From Tahibacter harae (lineage in GTDB: Bacteria > Pseudomonadota > Gammaproteobacteria > Xanthomonadales > Rhodanobacteraceae), in assembly GCF_024437735.1 (NCBI RefSeq), contig NZ_JANFQO010000010.1, positions 124,001 through 188,000 of the forward strand: a stretch of DNA of 64,000 nt. Reading direction: 5' to 3'. The position numbers were made by a program, and so were the translations under genes. How positions within the stretch are numbered: position 1 is the stretch's first letter; each line of letters opens with the position of its first letter. Shown one piece after another: positions 9,266 to 16,831 of the stretch. Below the pieces are notes generated by a model. The model did not search any database and was not told the origin of the DNA. It saw only the letters and a list, made by a program, of their open reading frames with translations.

Positions 9266-9703
9266 CGCGCGGTCTTGTCCGTCATCGGAGCCATGGCGGA
9301 ATCATCGCCGATTCGCGCCGGCACGCTGCGGGCCGGCTGGCAAACCCGTCCGGCGTGATCGGCTGTCAACGAACTCTGCCGCAAGGGGAGCAGCACGCCA
9401 GCCCATCGCCAGGCCGCCGTCCGGCCGACGGCGGCGACGACGGAAAAGCAGGCAGCCTGCTCGCTCATTTCCGCGCTTGCGGCACTGTGCACGACCAGCG
9501 GCACGGACGCGAAGCGGGTGGTGCGGACGATATCCCGCAGCGCCCAGCCGCGGCGTCGCATCACGCGGCGCGAAAGCCAGCGGCACGCCTCCTGCAGTCC
9601 CTCTGCGCCCGGCACGGCCGGACAGCGCGGGCAGCGGGCCTGCGGCCGTCCATTGCCGCGACCGGCAGCGTGATCCCTTTTCCTTCGCAACCGGAGAACA
9701 GCC
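9266..9703. other. Intergenic region, 438 bp
   Basis: This stretch separates the divergently transcribed histidine kinase and copper-storage-type gene. Open frames exist on both strands but are Arg/Ala-rich with no recognisable domain, and I do not call them. The last 20 bp hold the GGAGA ribosome binding site of the gene at 9704. Confidence 0.6.
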
Positions 9704-10099
9704 ATGCCGCACAAGACCGCGATTTCCACCGAAATGACCCGGTGCATAGAGCAATGCCTGGCCTGCTATACCACCTGCCAGCAGACCGCGCTGCAGCACT
9801 GCCTGGAACTCGGCGGAGACCATGTCGAACCGGGTCATTTCCGCCTGATGCTGGACTGTGCCGAAGTCTGCCGCGCCAGCGCCGCGCTGATGATCAACGG
9901 CTCGCCCTACCACACCGAGCAATGCCGTCTCTGCGCCCAGATCTGCCGCGCCTGCGCGGCGAGCTGTGCGGAGCTGGACGACATGGAAGACTGCGTGCAG
10001 GCCTGCGAGCGCTGCGCGGAATCCTGCGAGGCCATGGCGGCGCAGGGACCGCAGGCGGGCAAGGCACGGCACCGCGGCGCGGCAGCGCGCACGCAGTAA
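9704..10099 (+). CDS. Four-helix-bundle copper-storage-type protein (DUF326/Csp)
   Basis: This 131-residue protein has 16 Cys, mostly in CxxxC and CxxC spacings (for example CIEQCLACYTTC at 14-25 and CRLCAQICRACAASC at 74-88). This is the signature of the DUF326 family, in which Cys lining a four-helix bundle binds many Cu(I) ions. There is no signal peptide or Tat motif, so it should be cytosolic like Csp3. The ATG follows GGAGA. It is a single gene; no copper-responsive operator was recognised. The last 20 residues are basic and probably disordered. Confidence 0.85.
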   Translation: MPHKTAISTEMTRCIEQCLACYTTCQQTALQHCLELGGDHVEPGHFRLMLDCAEVCRASAALMINGSPYHTEQCRLCAQICRACAASCAELDDMEDCVQACERCAESCEAMAAQGPQAGKARHRGAAARTQ

Positions 10100-10205
10100 T
10101 TCCGCGGCAACGCCGCAGCAGTTGCTGCAACCCGGCGCTGCGGACGCGACGCCGGTTCCGCCGTGGCCGGGCAATGGCGCAGCCGCGCCGCGGACCGGTT
10201 GCGCC

Positions 10206-10841
10206 TCAGCGCCGCGGCCGGCCGTCACGGCAGTTCCGCTGCGCATCGGCGCGCGTGAAGTCGGCGGTCCAGTTGGTTTCCCAGCTGCGGCCGTCGTAGG
10301 AAAACGCCTGCTCCCAGCGCGCGTGGTCCTGGTCCAGCTTGTGCCAGCGGTAGCGCACTTTCACCGCGCGGCCGGCATCGCTGTCCTCGCCGTAGAACTC
10401 GCCCAGCGCACCGTCGAAGCCGCCGACCACGGGCGCCTCCAGCCGGCCGCTGCGGCTGTTGATCCAGTAGATCGACCACTGGCGTTTCTCCAGGTCGAAG
10501 GTACGCACAGTGAAGCCGGCCCAGCCCTTGGTCGGAAAGACCAGTTCGTCGGCGGTGACCAGGCCGTCGAGGTAAGGCGTCATGCACAGCGTGGCCGGAA
10601 ATTCCTCCCAGTCCGCGCTGCCGCGGCCGCGCTCGCGCAGGCGCCGCTGCTGCGTGCTCCAGGCACCGGCGAAATAGTCGAAATCGCCGCGGCTGCCGTG
10701 GCGCTGCAGGGTATAGCCGGGCGGATCCGGCAGCGGTGTCTGCGCCGCCGCGGCACCGCCGAACGCCAGCGCCGCGCACACGATCAGTCCACCGCGTCGA
10801 CTGGCCATGCCGCAACCCGAATTCACTCTCCCATCGCGCAT
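10206..10841 (-). CDS. Secreted DUF1579-like protein, paralogue A
   Basis: This protein of about 211 residues has an N-terminal export signal (GGLIVCAALAFGGAAAAQ) and a compact beta-rich domain with FDYFAGAW, PVVGGFDG and ARWEQAFSYDG. I chose the ATG at 10841, preceded by GAGG with 6-bp spacing; a GTG lies immediately upstream and a shorter start at 10808 also gives a signal peptide. The family resembles DUF1579-type proteins of unknown function. The neighbour at 11030 is a divergent paralogue with the same motifs in the same order. Confidence 0.75.
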   Translation of the reverse strand: MRDGRVNSGCGMASRRGGLIVCAALAFGGAAAAQTPLPDPPGYTLQRHGSRGDFDYFAGAWSTQQRRLRERGRGSADWEEFPATLCMTPYLDGLVTADELVFPTKGWAGFTVRTFDLEKRQWSIYWINSRSGRLEAPVVGGFDGALGEFYGEDSDAGRAVKVRYRWHKLDQDHARWEQAFSYDGRSWETNWTADFTRADAQRNCRDGRPRR

Positions 10842-11029
10842 CACACACCTCGCAGCCCCCGGCCGATCGCCGGCCCGTCCAGGCTAGGCAATCCGCCGCG
10901 CCGCGGCATGGTTAGCGGCGCGGTTTTTCGATGAAAGCGGCAATAGCGTCGCCGAAGCTGCGCCGACGGCGCCGGCTGGCTGCCACGCTTGCGCCGCGCC
11001 GGATCCTCCGCGCCTGACAGGAGCCTTTC

Positions 11030-11608
11030 ATGCACCACGACGCCGATCGCCGCACGCTGATCCAGTTTTCCCTGCTGGCCGGACTGGCCGGCCTGCTGCC
11101 GCCGGCGCGCGCCGGCGAAGCCACCGCCGCGACCGGCACGGCGACACCGCAGGATTTCGATTTCCTGGTGGGCACCTGGCGCATCGCCCACCGCAAGCTC
11201 AAGGACCGCCTGGTCGGCAGCCAGGAATGGCTGGAATTCGAGGGCAGCTGCCACATGCACAAGCTGCTCGACGGACTGGCCAATGTGGACGACAACCTGT
11301 TCGAGGTGCCGGGCGTGCCCTATCGCGGCGTGACCCTGCGCGCCTACGACGCGCAGACGCGCAACTGGCGCATCTGGTGGCTGGACAGCCGCTTCCCGCA
11401 GAAGATCGACGTGCCGGTGGTCGGCGGCTTCGCCGACGGCGTGGGCACGTTCCTGTCCGACGACGAATGGAAAGGCACGCCGGTCAAGGTGCGCTTCCGC
11501 TGGTCGCATATCACGCCGACCTCGGCGCGGTGGGAGCAGGCCTTCTCCACCGACGACGGCAAGAGTTGGGAAATCAACTGGAGCATGCGTTTCACACGCA
11601 CGGCCTGA
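11030..11608 (+). CDS. Secreted DUF1579-like protein, paralogue B
   Basis: This 192-residue protein is a paralogue of the divergent gene on the left: FDFLVGTW, PVVGGFADGVG, VKVRFRW and ARWEQAFSTDDGKSWE align to the same motifs. The N-terminus DRRTLIQFSLLAGLAGLL resembles a Tat-type signal (RR followed by hydrophobic residues), unlike the Sec-type signal of paralogue A. The start has AGGAG upstream. The function is unknown; the paired arrangement suggests a local duplication with inversion. Confidence 0.78.
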   Translation: MHHDADRRTLIQFSLLAGLAGLLPPARAGEATAATGTATPQDFDFLVGTWRIAHRKLKDRLVGSQEWLEFEGSCHMHKLLDGLANVDDNLFEVPGVPYRGVTLRAYDAQTRNWRIWWLDSRFPQKIDVPVVGGFADGVGTFLSDDEWKGTPVKVRFRWSHITPTSARWEQAFSTDDGKSWEINWSMRFTRTA

Positions 11609-12199
11609 GCGCCTGCCGGACCGCGGAGATGCCTTGCGGCAAAGGCAGGCCGCGGTGTCCCGGCGAACCTGCCGCCGCCCTGCCTGCCGTCCGCAGCAGG
11701 CGGCGCATTTCTGCAACGGCTGCGACGGTGCGCCGCGCGGACTGCTGCCGACCTGTCCCGGACACTGGCCGTAAAGACGGCTATGCGCCTGTACTCCCGT
11801 GCCGCACAGGCCGACCTCGGTTTCCTGCCCGTCCGATCGGGACGGGCCACCGCCGCCGCGGCAATCTGCCGGATTGCCCATGCAAGCAGCTCCGCCGGGC
11901 GGCGGAACAGCACACCGCCGCACGCACGATCGACGCCGCGCACCGGCTGCCGCAGCGACCATCTTTACCTTGCGCAATTTCGCCACTTTTCCCATCGCGC
12001 CGGCAGCGGATTGTCCGCGCGAGGATGCAGGCGGCGGAACGCGCTTTCCGTGCACGCCAGGCCGGCACCTATCTTTTCCCCTAGCGCAATTGCGCAGCCT
12101 TTCCCATCACCGCCGCATGCCGTCCGCAGCCGCGCCGCAGCCACCTGCGCCGCATTCCGCCGCACCTTCTCGACGCCGCCGCAGCATACGCCGCCAGCC
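11609..12199. other. Intergenic region without a supported gene
   Basis: The 722-bp gap before the peptide gene starts with this GC-rich portion. All frames that stay open here give Arg/Pro/Ala-rich low-complexity translations typical of shadow frames, and none has a good ribosome binding site. The regulatory island is in the remaining part. Confidence 0.6.
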
Positions 12200-12282
12200 C
12201 CATGAATTTGCTGGTTATTCCTGAAACATAGTAGATAAATATTTATGTTTACTTATCAAGTCACATGTGTACCATTTGCCAA
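12200..12282 (+). promoter_or_regulatory. AT-rich promoter island of the radical-SAM peptide cluster
   Basis: Base composition drops sharply to AT-rich here. The island contains a perfect 12-bp palindrome ATAAATATTTAT (12235-12246) and an inverted repeat AAACATA (12224-12230) / TATGTTT (12244-12250). A TTGCTG at 12208 could be a -35 element, with weak -10 candidates around 12232-12241. It is the only obvious place for the promoter of the six-gene cluster that starts at 12331. The palindromes are candidate operator sites. Confidence 0.6.
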
Positions 12283-12297
12283 GAGGCGCAACGCCTC
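12283..12297 (+). promoter_or_regulatory. Small hairpin in the 5' leader of the peptide gene
   Basis: GAGGCG (12283-12288), a CAA loop and CGCCTC (12292-12297) form a perfect stem in the leader, 33 bp before the peptide ATG. It could influence mRNA stability or translation. There is no T-tract. Confidence 0.45.
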
Positions 12298-12330
12298 ATC
12301 CGACCAACACGTCACACGGGAGTACTTAAG

Positions 12331-12561
12331 ATGGGTACTGCAACTGTCACGAACGTCGCTCTGGATACCAACAAGCTGCAGGCGGCCGCCGTAGCGCTGA
12401 AAGCGGAAAAGGATGTACTCGGCCTGCTCGAAGCCGATGCCAAGGGCTTCCTCGCCCGCTTCGGCGTCACCGTCGATGACGCCACCGCCCAGTCCATCCA
12501 GCAGCGCGTCGCCGGCCGCAGCGAGGCGACGCCGGCCGCCGTGGTGCATATCGACGTCTGA
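12331..12561 (+). CDS. Putative RiPP precursor peptide, 76 residues
   Basis: A small ORF with GGGAG 8 bp before its ATG, immediately upstream of three radical SAM genes. The N-terminal two thirds is Ala/Leu/Lys-rich and helical (ALKAEKDVLGLLEADAKGFL), followed by ARFGVTVDDATAQ, then a short tail ATPAAVVHIDV ending at the stop. This leader-plus-short-tail design is loosely like nif11/NHLP leaders, but I see no clear match. There is no Cys in the peptide and no GG cleavage motif. The most plausible modified residues are Thr, Pro, Val, His and Asp of the last 12 positions. The precursor role is inferred from size, position and neighbours. An in-frame upstream ATG at 12265 lacks comparable support. 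Confidence 0.7.
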   Translation: MGTATVTNVALDTNKLQAAAVALKAEKDVLGLLEADAKGFLARFGVTVDDATAQSIQQRVAGRSEATPAAVVHIDV

Positions 12562-12597
12562 GGCAAGCCACAGGCAGAACGAAACGGGGGGAAGCGC

Positions 12598-13758
12598 ATG
12601 AGCGATGAGCTGAAACTCGGCCGGTCGGCCGCGCCGGGCAACTGTGTCGCTCCACGCAGCCTCGTGCTCAATCTGACTCTGCAGTGCCCGCTCCGTTGCG
12701 GGCACTGTTGCTATCGCTCCGACATGGGCCAGCACGGCTGCCTGGATCTCGCCGCCGCCTGCCGCGCCATCGACGACGCGGCGCGCATGGACAGCGTGCA
12801 GCAGGTTTCTTTCGTCGGCGGCGATCCTTTCCTGGTCCCCGATCTCATGCGCCAGGCGCTGCAGCATGCGCGCGGCCACGGCCTGCAGGGCACGGCGACC
12901 ACCAGCGCCTTCTGGGCGCGCTCCCCGGCCCGCGCCCGCGCCATCCTTGAACCGCTGGTGCAGGCCGGGCTGGGCGAACTGGTCGTCAGCTACGACGACG
13001 CCCATGCCGAATTCGTGCCGCTGCGCAATGTGGAGAACGCCGTGGCGGCGGCGCGGGAATTCTCCCTGCGCCTGTACGTAGCCGTGACGCTGGACGCCGG
13101 CGCGCGCATCGACGCGGCCTACCTGCGCCGGCTGCTGCATATCGCCGAGGGCGATCCGCGCGAGACGGTCTACGAAGTCCTGGTCAACGCCACCGGCCGC
13201 GCCGCCGACAACGCCGCGGCCGATGCCGCGACGGCGCGGCGCGCGGACAGCCGCGTCTACCGCGGCGCCTGCCATTCCGCGCTGCAGAACATCCAGGTCA
13301 CTCACACCGGCCAGATCCTGCCCTGCTGCGGCGTGCTGCCGCACGATGCGCGCATGGTCATCGGCGACGTGAGCCGCGGCGACCGCGTCGACGAGGCGGT
13401 GGCAGCGGCCTACCAGGATCCGCTGTGGAGCTGGATCGCGCTGGAAGGCCCGGTGCAGGTGCTGGTACAGGCCACGGCCGGCTCGGCACAGCCGCTGGCG
13501 GCGACGGATTTCGACGGCATCTGCTCGGCCTGTTCGCGCCTGTTCGGCTCGCCCGAGCTGCTGGCCGCCGCGCGCGCGGCGGCGCAGCGCAAGCGCGCCG
13601 ATCTGGGCGTACATACCAGCGTGCTCGCGGCGCTGGGCCTGTGGCGGCCGCCGCAGCCTGCCGCGGCGTCGCCGCCTGCCGCGACCGCCGCGGCCGCAAC
13701 CGCAGCCGCCCCGCCCTCGCCCGCCGCGGCGCAGGCCGCCGGCACGGCAACCGTCTGA
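12598..13758 (+). CDS. Radical SAM enzyme, RiPP cluster
   Basis: This 386-residue protein has the radical SAM cluster motif CPLRCGHCC (C30, C34, C37) after an unusually short lead-in, a glycine-rich SAM segment (SFVGGDPFL), and a C-terminal Cys region (GQILPCCG and CSACSRLF) that may hold an auxiliary SPASM-like iron-sulfur cluster. The last 40 residues are Ala/Pro-rich low complexity. The ATG follows a run of G (GGGGGGA) and sits 36 bp after the peptide stop. It probably modifies the 76-residue peptide; the reaction type cannot be told from sequence. Confidence 0.88.
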   Translation: MSDELKLGRSAAPGNCVAPRSLVLNLTLQCPLRCGHCCYRSDMGQHGCLDLAAACRAIDDAARMDSVQQVSFVGGDPFLVPDLMRQALQHARGHGLQGTATTSAFWARSPARARAILEPLVQAGLGELVVSYDDAHAEFVPLRNVENAVAAAREFSLRLYVAVTLDAGARIDAAYLRRLLHIAEGDPRETVYEVLVNATGRAADNAAADAATARRADSRVYRGACHSALQNIQVTHTGQILPCCGVLPHDARMVIGDVSRGDRVDEAVAAAYQDPLWSWIALEGPVQVLVQATAGSAQPLAATDFDGICSACSRLFGSPELLAAARAAAQRKRADLGVHTSVLAALGLWRPPQPAAASPPAATAAAATAAAPPSPAAAQAAGTATV

Positions 13759-13766
13759 GGCCGGCC

Positions 13767-15668
13767 GTGCGTCCCGCCGTCCTGCTCTGCGTCGCACCGG
13801 TGCTGTCGGTACTGCGTCCGGCGCTGGGTCCCAGCACGCTCAAGGCCGCGCTGGAAAGCGCCGGCATCGCGGCCGAAGTGCTTTATCTCAACCTGCACTT
13901 CGCCGAAGCCTGCGGCGTAGAGACCAACGAGTGGCTGGCCGAGGACGTGCCTACGCACCTGCTGGTCGGCGACTGGCTGTTCGCCCATCTGCTCGCCGGC
14001 GCCGAACCCGCCGGGGCCGCGGCGCACGCGCAGACCCTGCGCGAACACGCCGGCCCGGCACGCTGGCGCGAACTGCTGCGGCTGCGCGCGCGCAGCGAAG
14101 GCTTCATCGCCGGGCTGGCCCGGCATGTCCATACGCGCGGCGCGGCCGTAGTCGGCTTTTCCAGCATGTTCCAGCAGACGGCGGCTTCGCTGGCGCTGGC
14201 GGCACAGCTCAAGCGTCTGGCACCGGATACCCATATCTGTTTCGGCGGTGCCAACTGCCACGGCCCCATGGGACCGGCCCTGCTGCAGCGCTACGGCCAG
14301 ATCGACAGCGTGTTCACCGGCAATGCCGAAGCCGTATTCGCCGCATTCACCCGCGGCGTGCTCGACGGACGGCCGCGGCCGGTGCCCGGCGCCGTGCTGC
14401 GCGGCGGCAGCGAAGCCGCCCGGCCGGCGCCGCCCGCGCGCCTGGACCAGGCCCCGGTGCCCGATCACTCGGACTATTTCCGCTATCTGCGCGGCAGCAC
14501 CCTCGGCGCGCAACTGCGTCCGGCGGTGCCGTTTGAGTCCTCGCGCGGCTGCTGGTGGGGGCAGAAACACCACTGCACCTTCTGCGGCCTGAATTCCGAT
14601 TCCATGGCCTTCAATGCCAAGCCGGCGCCGCAGGTGCTGGACGAGCTGGCGCAACTGGCGCAGCGCCACGGCGTGGCGCGCTTCTGCGCCGCCGACAACA
14701 TCATGGCGCTGGAACATATCGAACAGGTGTTCGGCGTGCTGGAAAGCCGCAGCCCAGGCTGGCGCTTCTTCTACGAGATCAAGTCCAACCTGTCCGAGGC
14801 GCGCCTGCGTACGCTCGCCCGCGGCGGCGTGACCTGGGTGCAACCGGGCATAGAAAGCCTGGACGACCGCGTGCTGCAGATCATGCGCAAGGGCGTCACC
14901 GCGCTGGCCAATATCCGCCTGCTGCGCAATTGCACCGAACTGGGCATGGGCGCGGTGTGGAACATCCTGTACGGCTTCCCGCACGAGCCGGCCGATGCCT
15001 ATGCGCGCATGGCGCGCCTGCTGCCGCTGCTGCAGCACCTGCGCCCGCCGACCAGTTGCTCGCGCATACGCATAGACCGCTTCAGCCCGAACTACGAGCA
15101 GTCCGCGGCCATGGGCTTCAGCCAGGTGCGCCCGGCACCGGCCTATGCCGCGCTGTATGGCGGGGATGCGGCCTGGCTGGAGCAGGTCGCCTACTTCTTC
15201 GAGGGCACGCCGCCGCAGGGCGAGCAGTTCGGCTATGCCGACGCGCTGCGCGCCGCGGTGCAGGACTGGCGCGACAGCTGGTACCGGCACGAGGAAGTGC
15301 CGGAGCTGCGCCTGGAGCGCCTGGGCCCGGCCGCCCTGGTCAAGGACACGCGGCGCTGCGCCGTGCAGGCGCTGCATCTGCTGCCGCCGGCGGCGGTCGC
15401 GCTGCTGGACGGCTGCCGCGATCCGGCGCCCGTCAGCCGCCTGCTGCAGCACAACGCCGCAGCACATCCGGACAGCGATGCGGAAGCGGATTTCGCCCGC
15501 CTGGTGGAACTGGGCCTGGTCCTGGTCGACGGCAACGCCGCCCTGTCCCTGCCCGTGGACGGCGCCGACACGGTGATAGACGCGGCCGGGCGCGCGGACT
15601 TTCCCTGGGGCCATGTACTGCCCGCGCCCGCGGATGCCGCCGCCCGCCGTGCGGAGCTGCCCACATGA
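13767..15668 (+). CDS. B12-type RiPP-maturation radical SAM enzyme, likely C-methyltransferase
   Basis: This 633-residue protein has an N-terminal cobalamin-binding-like Rossmann domain (VVGFSSMFQQT, then ICFGGANCHGPMG) and a radical SAM core with the non-canonical spacing C262-x7-C270-x2-C273 in GCWWGQKHHCTFCGLN. That signature is typical of the RiPP maturation radical SAM protein 1 family (rSAM_ocin_1), whose members are thought to C-methylate peptide residues. The start is GTG at 13767 with GAGG upstream, 8 bp after the previous stop. Its stop overlaps the next ATG (ATGA). It is the strongest evidence that this locus makes a modified peptide. Confidence 0.92.
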   Translation: MRPAVLLCVAPVLSVLRPALGPSTLKAALESAGIAAEVLYLNLHFAEACGVETNEWLAEDVPTHLLVGDWLFAHLLAGAEPAGAAAHAQTLREHAGPARWRELLRLRARSEGFIAGLARHVHTRGAAVVGFSSMFQQTAASLALAAQLKRLAPDTHICFGGANCHGPMGPALLQRYGQIDSVFTGNAEAVFAAFTRGVLDGRPRPVPGAVLRGGSEAARPAPPARLDQAPVPDHSDYFRYLRGSTLGAQLRPAVPFESSRGCWWGQKHHCTFCGLNSDSMAFNAKPAPQVLDELAQLAQRHGVARFCAADNIMALEHIEQVFGVLESRSPGWRFFYEIKSNLSEARLRTLARGGVTWVQPGIESLDDRVLQIMRKGVTALANIRLLRNCTELGMGAVWNILYGFPHEPADAYARMARLLPLLQHLRPPTSCSRIRIDRFSPNYEQSAAMGFSQVRPAPAYAALYGGDAAWLEQVAYFFEGTPPQGEQFGYADALRAAVQDWRDSWYRHEEVPELRLERLGPAALVKDTRRCAVQALHLLPPAAVALLDGCRDPAPVSRLLQHNAAAHPDSDAEADFARLVELGLVLVDGNAALSLPVDGADTVIDAAGRADFPWGHVLPAPADAAARRAELPT

Positions 15669-16831
15669 GCGTGGAGCTGCGCCCCCTGGGCGACCGCTGC
15701 AATATCCAGTGCCGCTACTGCTACCAGGAAGGCACGCGCCACGCCGCCGCGGCCGCGCCGCGCTACTCCCTGCCCGGCATGCTGGCTGCGCTGGAGGAAT
15801 TGGGCGAACCCTTCGTGCTGTTCGGCGGCGAAGCCCTGCTGGTGCGCGACGAGGATCTGGAAACCCTGTTCGCCTACGGCCTGGAACAGCACGGCATCAA
15901 CGCGATCCAGACCAACGGCGCGCTGATCGAGGCGCACCATATCGACCTGTTCCGCCGCTACCGCGTGCGCGTAGGCATTTCCCTGGACGGCCCGGGCGAA
16001 CTCAATCTCGCGCGCTGGGCCGGTTCCGCCGGCCGCACCCGCCGCGCCACGGCGCGGGCCGAAGCCGCGCTGGACCGGCTCTGCCGCGAAGGCCTGGCGC
16101 CCAGCGTGATCGTCACCCTGCACCGCGGCAACGCCGCGGGCGAGCGCCTGGCCCTGCTGGCCGGCTGGATACGCCACCTGCACGCGATCGGCGTGCAGCG
16201 CGTGCGCCTGCACCTGCTGGAAGTGGATACGCACAACGACTCGCAGGGACTGCGCCTGAACGATGCGGAAAACCTGCACGCGCTGCGCAGCCTGCGCCAG
16301 CTCGAAAGCGAACTGCCCGGCCTGCGCTTCGACCTGTTCCGCGAAATGCGCGACATGCTGCTGGCGCGCGACGCGGTCAGCTCCTGCGTCTGGCAGGCCT
16401 GCGACAGCTACGCCACCCGCGGCGTGCGCGGCGTCGAAGGCGGCGGCGAACGCAGCAACTGCGGCCGTACCCACAAGGGCGGCGTGGCCTACCTGGCCGC
16501 GCCGCGGCGCGGCTACGAACGCCAGCTCGCCCTGTACGCCACGCCGCAGGAACGGGGCGGCTGCGCCGGCTGCCGTTTCTTTCTGATGTGCAAGGGCAAC
16601 TGTCCCGGCACCGCGCTGGAAGGCGACTGGCGCCTGCGCAGCGAACACTGCGCCACCTGGTACGGCCTGTTCGAGGATCTCGAAACCGAGTTGGCGGCCG
16701 CCGGCGAACAGCCGCTGTCGCAATCGCCGCGGCGCGCGGCCTGCGAAGCCGAACTGACTGCGCTGTGGCAGGCCGGCCTGGACGAGAGCCTGCAATCGCT
16801 GACCCGCCGCCTGGGCGTGGCCGCCGCATGA
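15665..16831 (+). CDS. Radical SAM/SPASM peptide-modifying enzyme
   Basis: This 388-residue protein has an N-terminal CNIQCRYCYQ (C12, C16, C19), a GGE SAM-binding segment (VLFGGEALL), and a C-terminal SPASM-type Cys cluster (CAGCRFFLMCKGNCPG and a later HCATW). SPASM enzymes such as AlbA, PqqE and anSME use auxiliary clusters while oxidising peptide or protein side chains. The ATG overlaps the upstream stop by 4 bp and its stop overlaps the next gene, so it is translated as part of the cluster. The substrate is presumably the same peptide. Confidence 0.9.
   Translation: MSVELRPLGDRCNIQCRYCYQEGTRHAAAAAPRYSLPGMLAALEELGEPFVLFGGEALLVRDEDLETLFAYGLEQHGINAIQTNGALIEAHHIDLFRRYRVRVGISLDGPGELNLARWAGSAGRTRRATARAEAALDRLCREGLAPSVIVTLHRGNAAGERLALLAGWIRHLHAIGVQRVRLHLLEVDTHNDSQGLRLNDAENLHALRSLRQLESELPGLRFDLFREMRDMLLARDAVSSCVWQACDSYATRGVRGVEGGGERSNCGRTHKGGVAYLAAPRRGYERQLALYATPQERGGCAGCRFFLMCKGNCPGTALEGDWRLRSEHCATWYGLFEDLETELAAAGEQPLSQSPRRAACEAELTALWQAGLDESLQSLTRRLGVAAA

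Noticed and set aside
9262-9747. Minus-strand open frame between the histidine kinase and copper-storage genes
   Set aside because: Arg/Ala-rich translation with no domain, overlaps the start of a well-supported gene on the other strand.
12201-12250. Considered whether the AT-rich island is an attachment site or insertion-sequence end
   Set aside because: No direct repeats, integrase or transposase nearby; it fits a promoter better.
12256-13797. Long minus-strand frame opposite the precursor and first radical SAM gene
   Set aside because: Low-complexity Arg/Gly/Ala translation; the plus strand has motif-bearing genes with ribosome binding sites.
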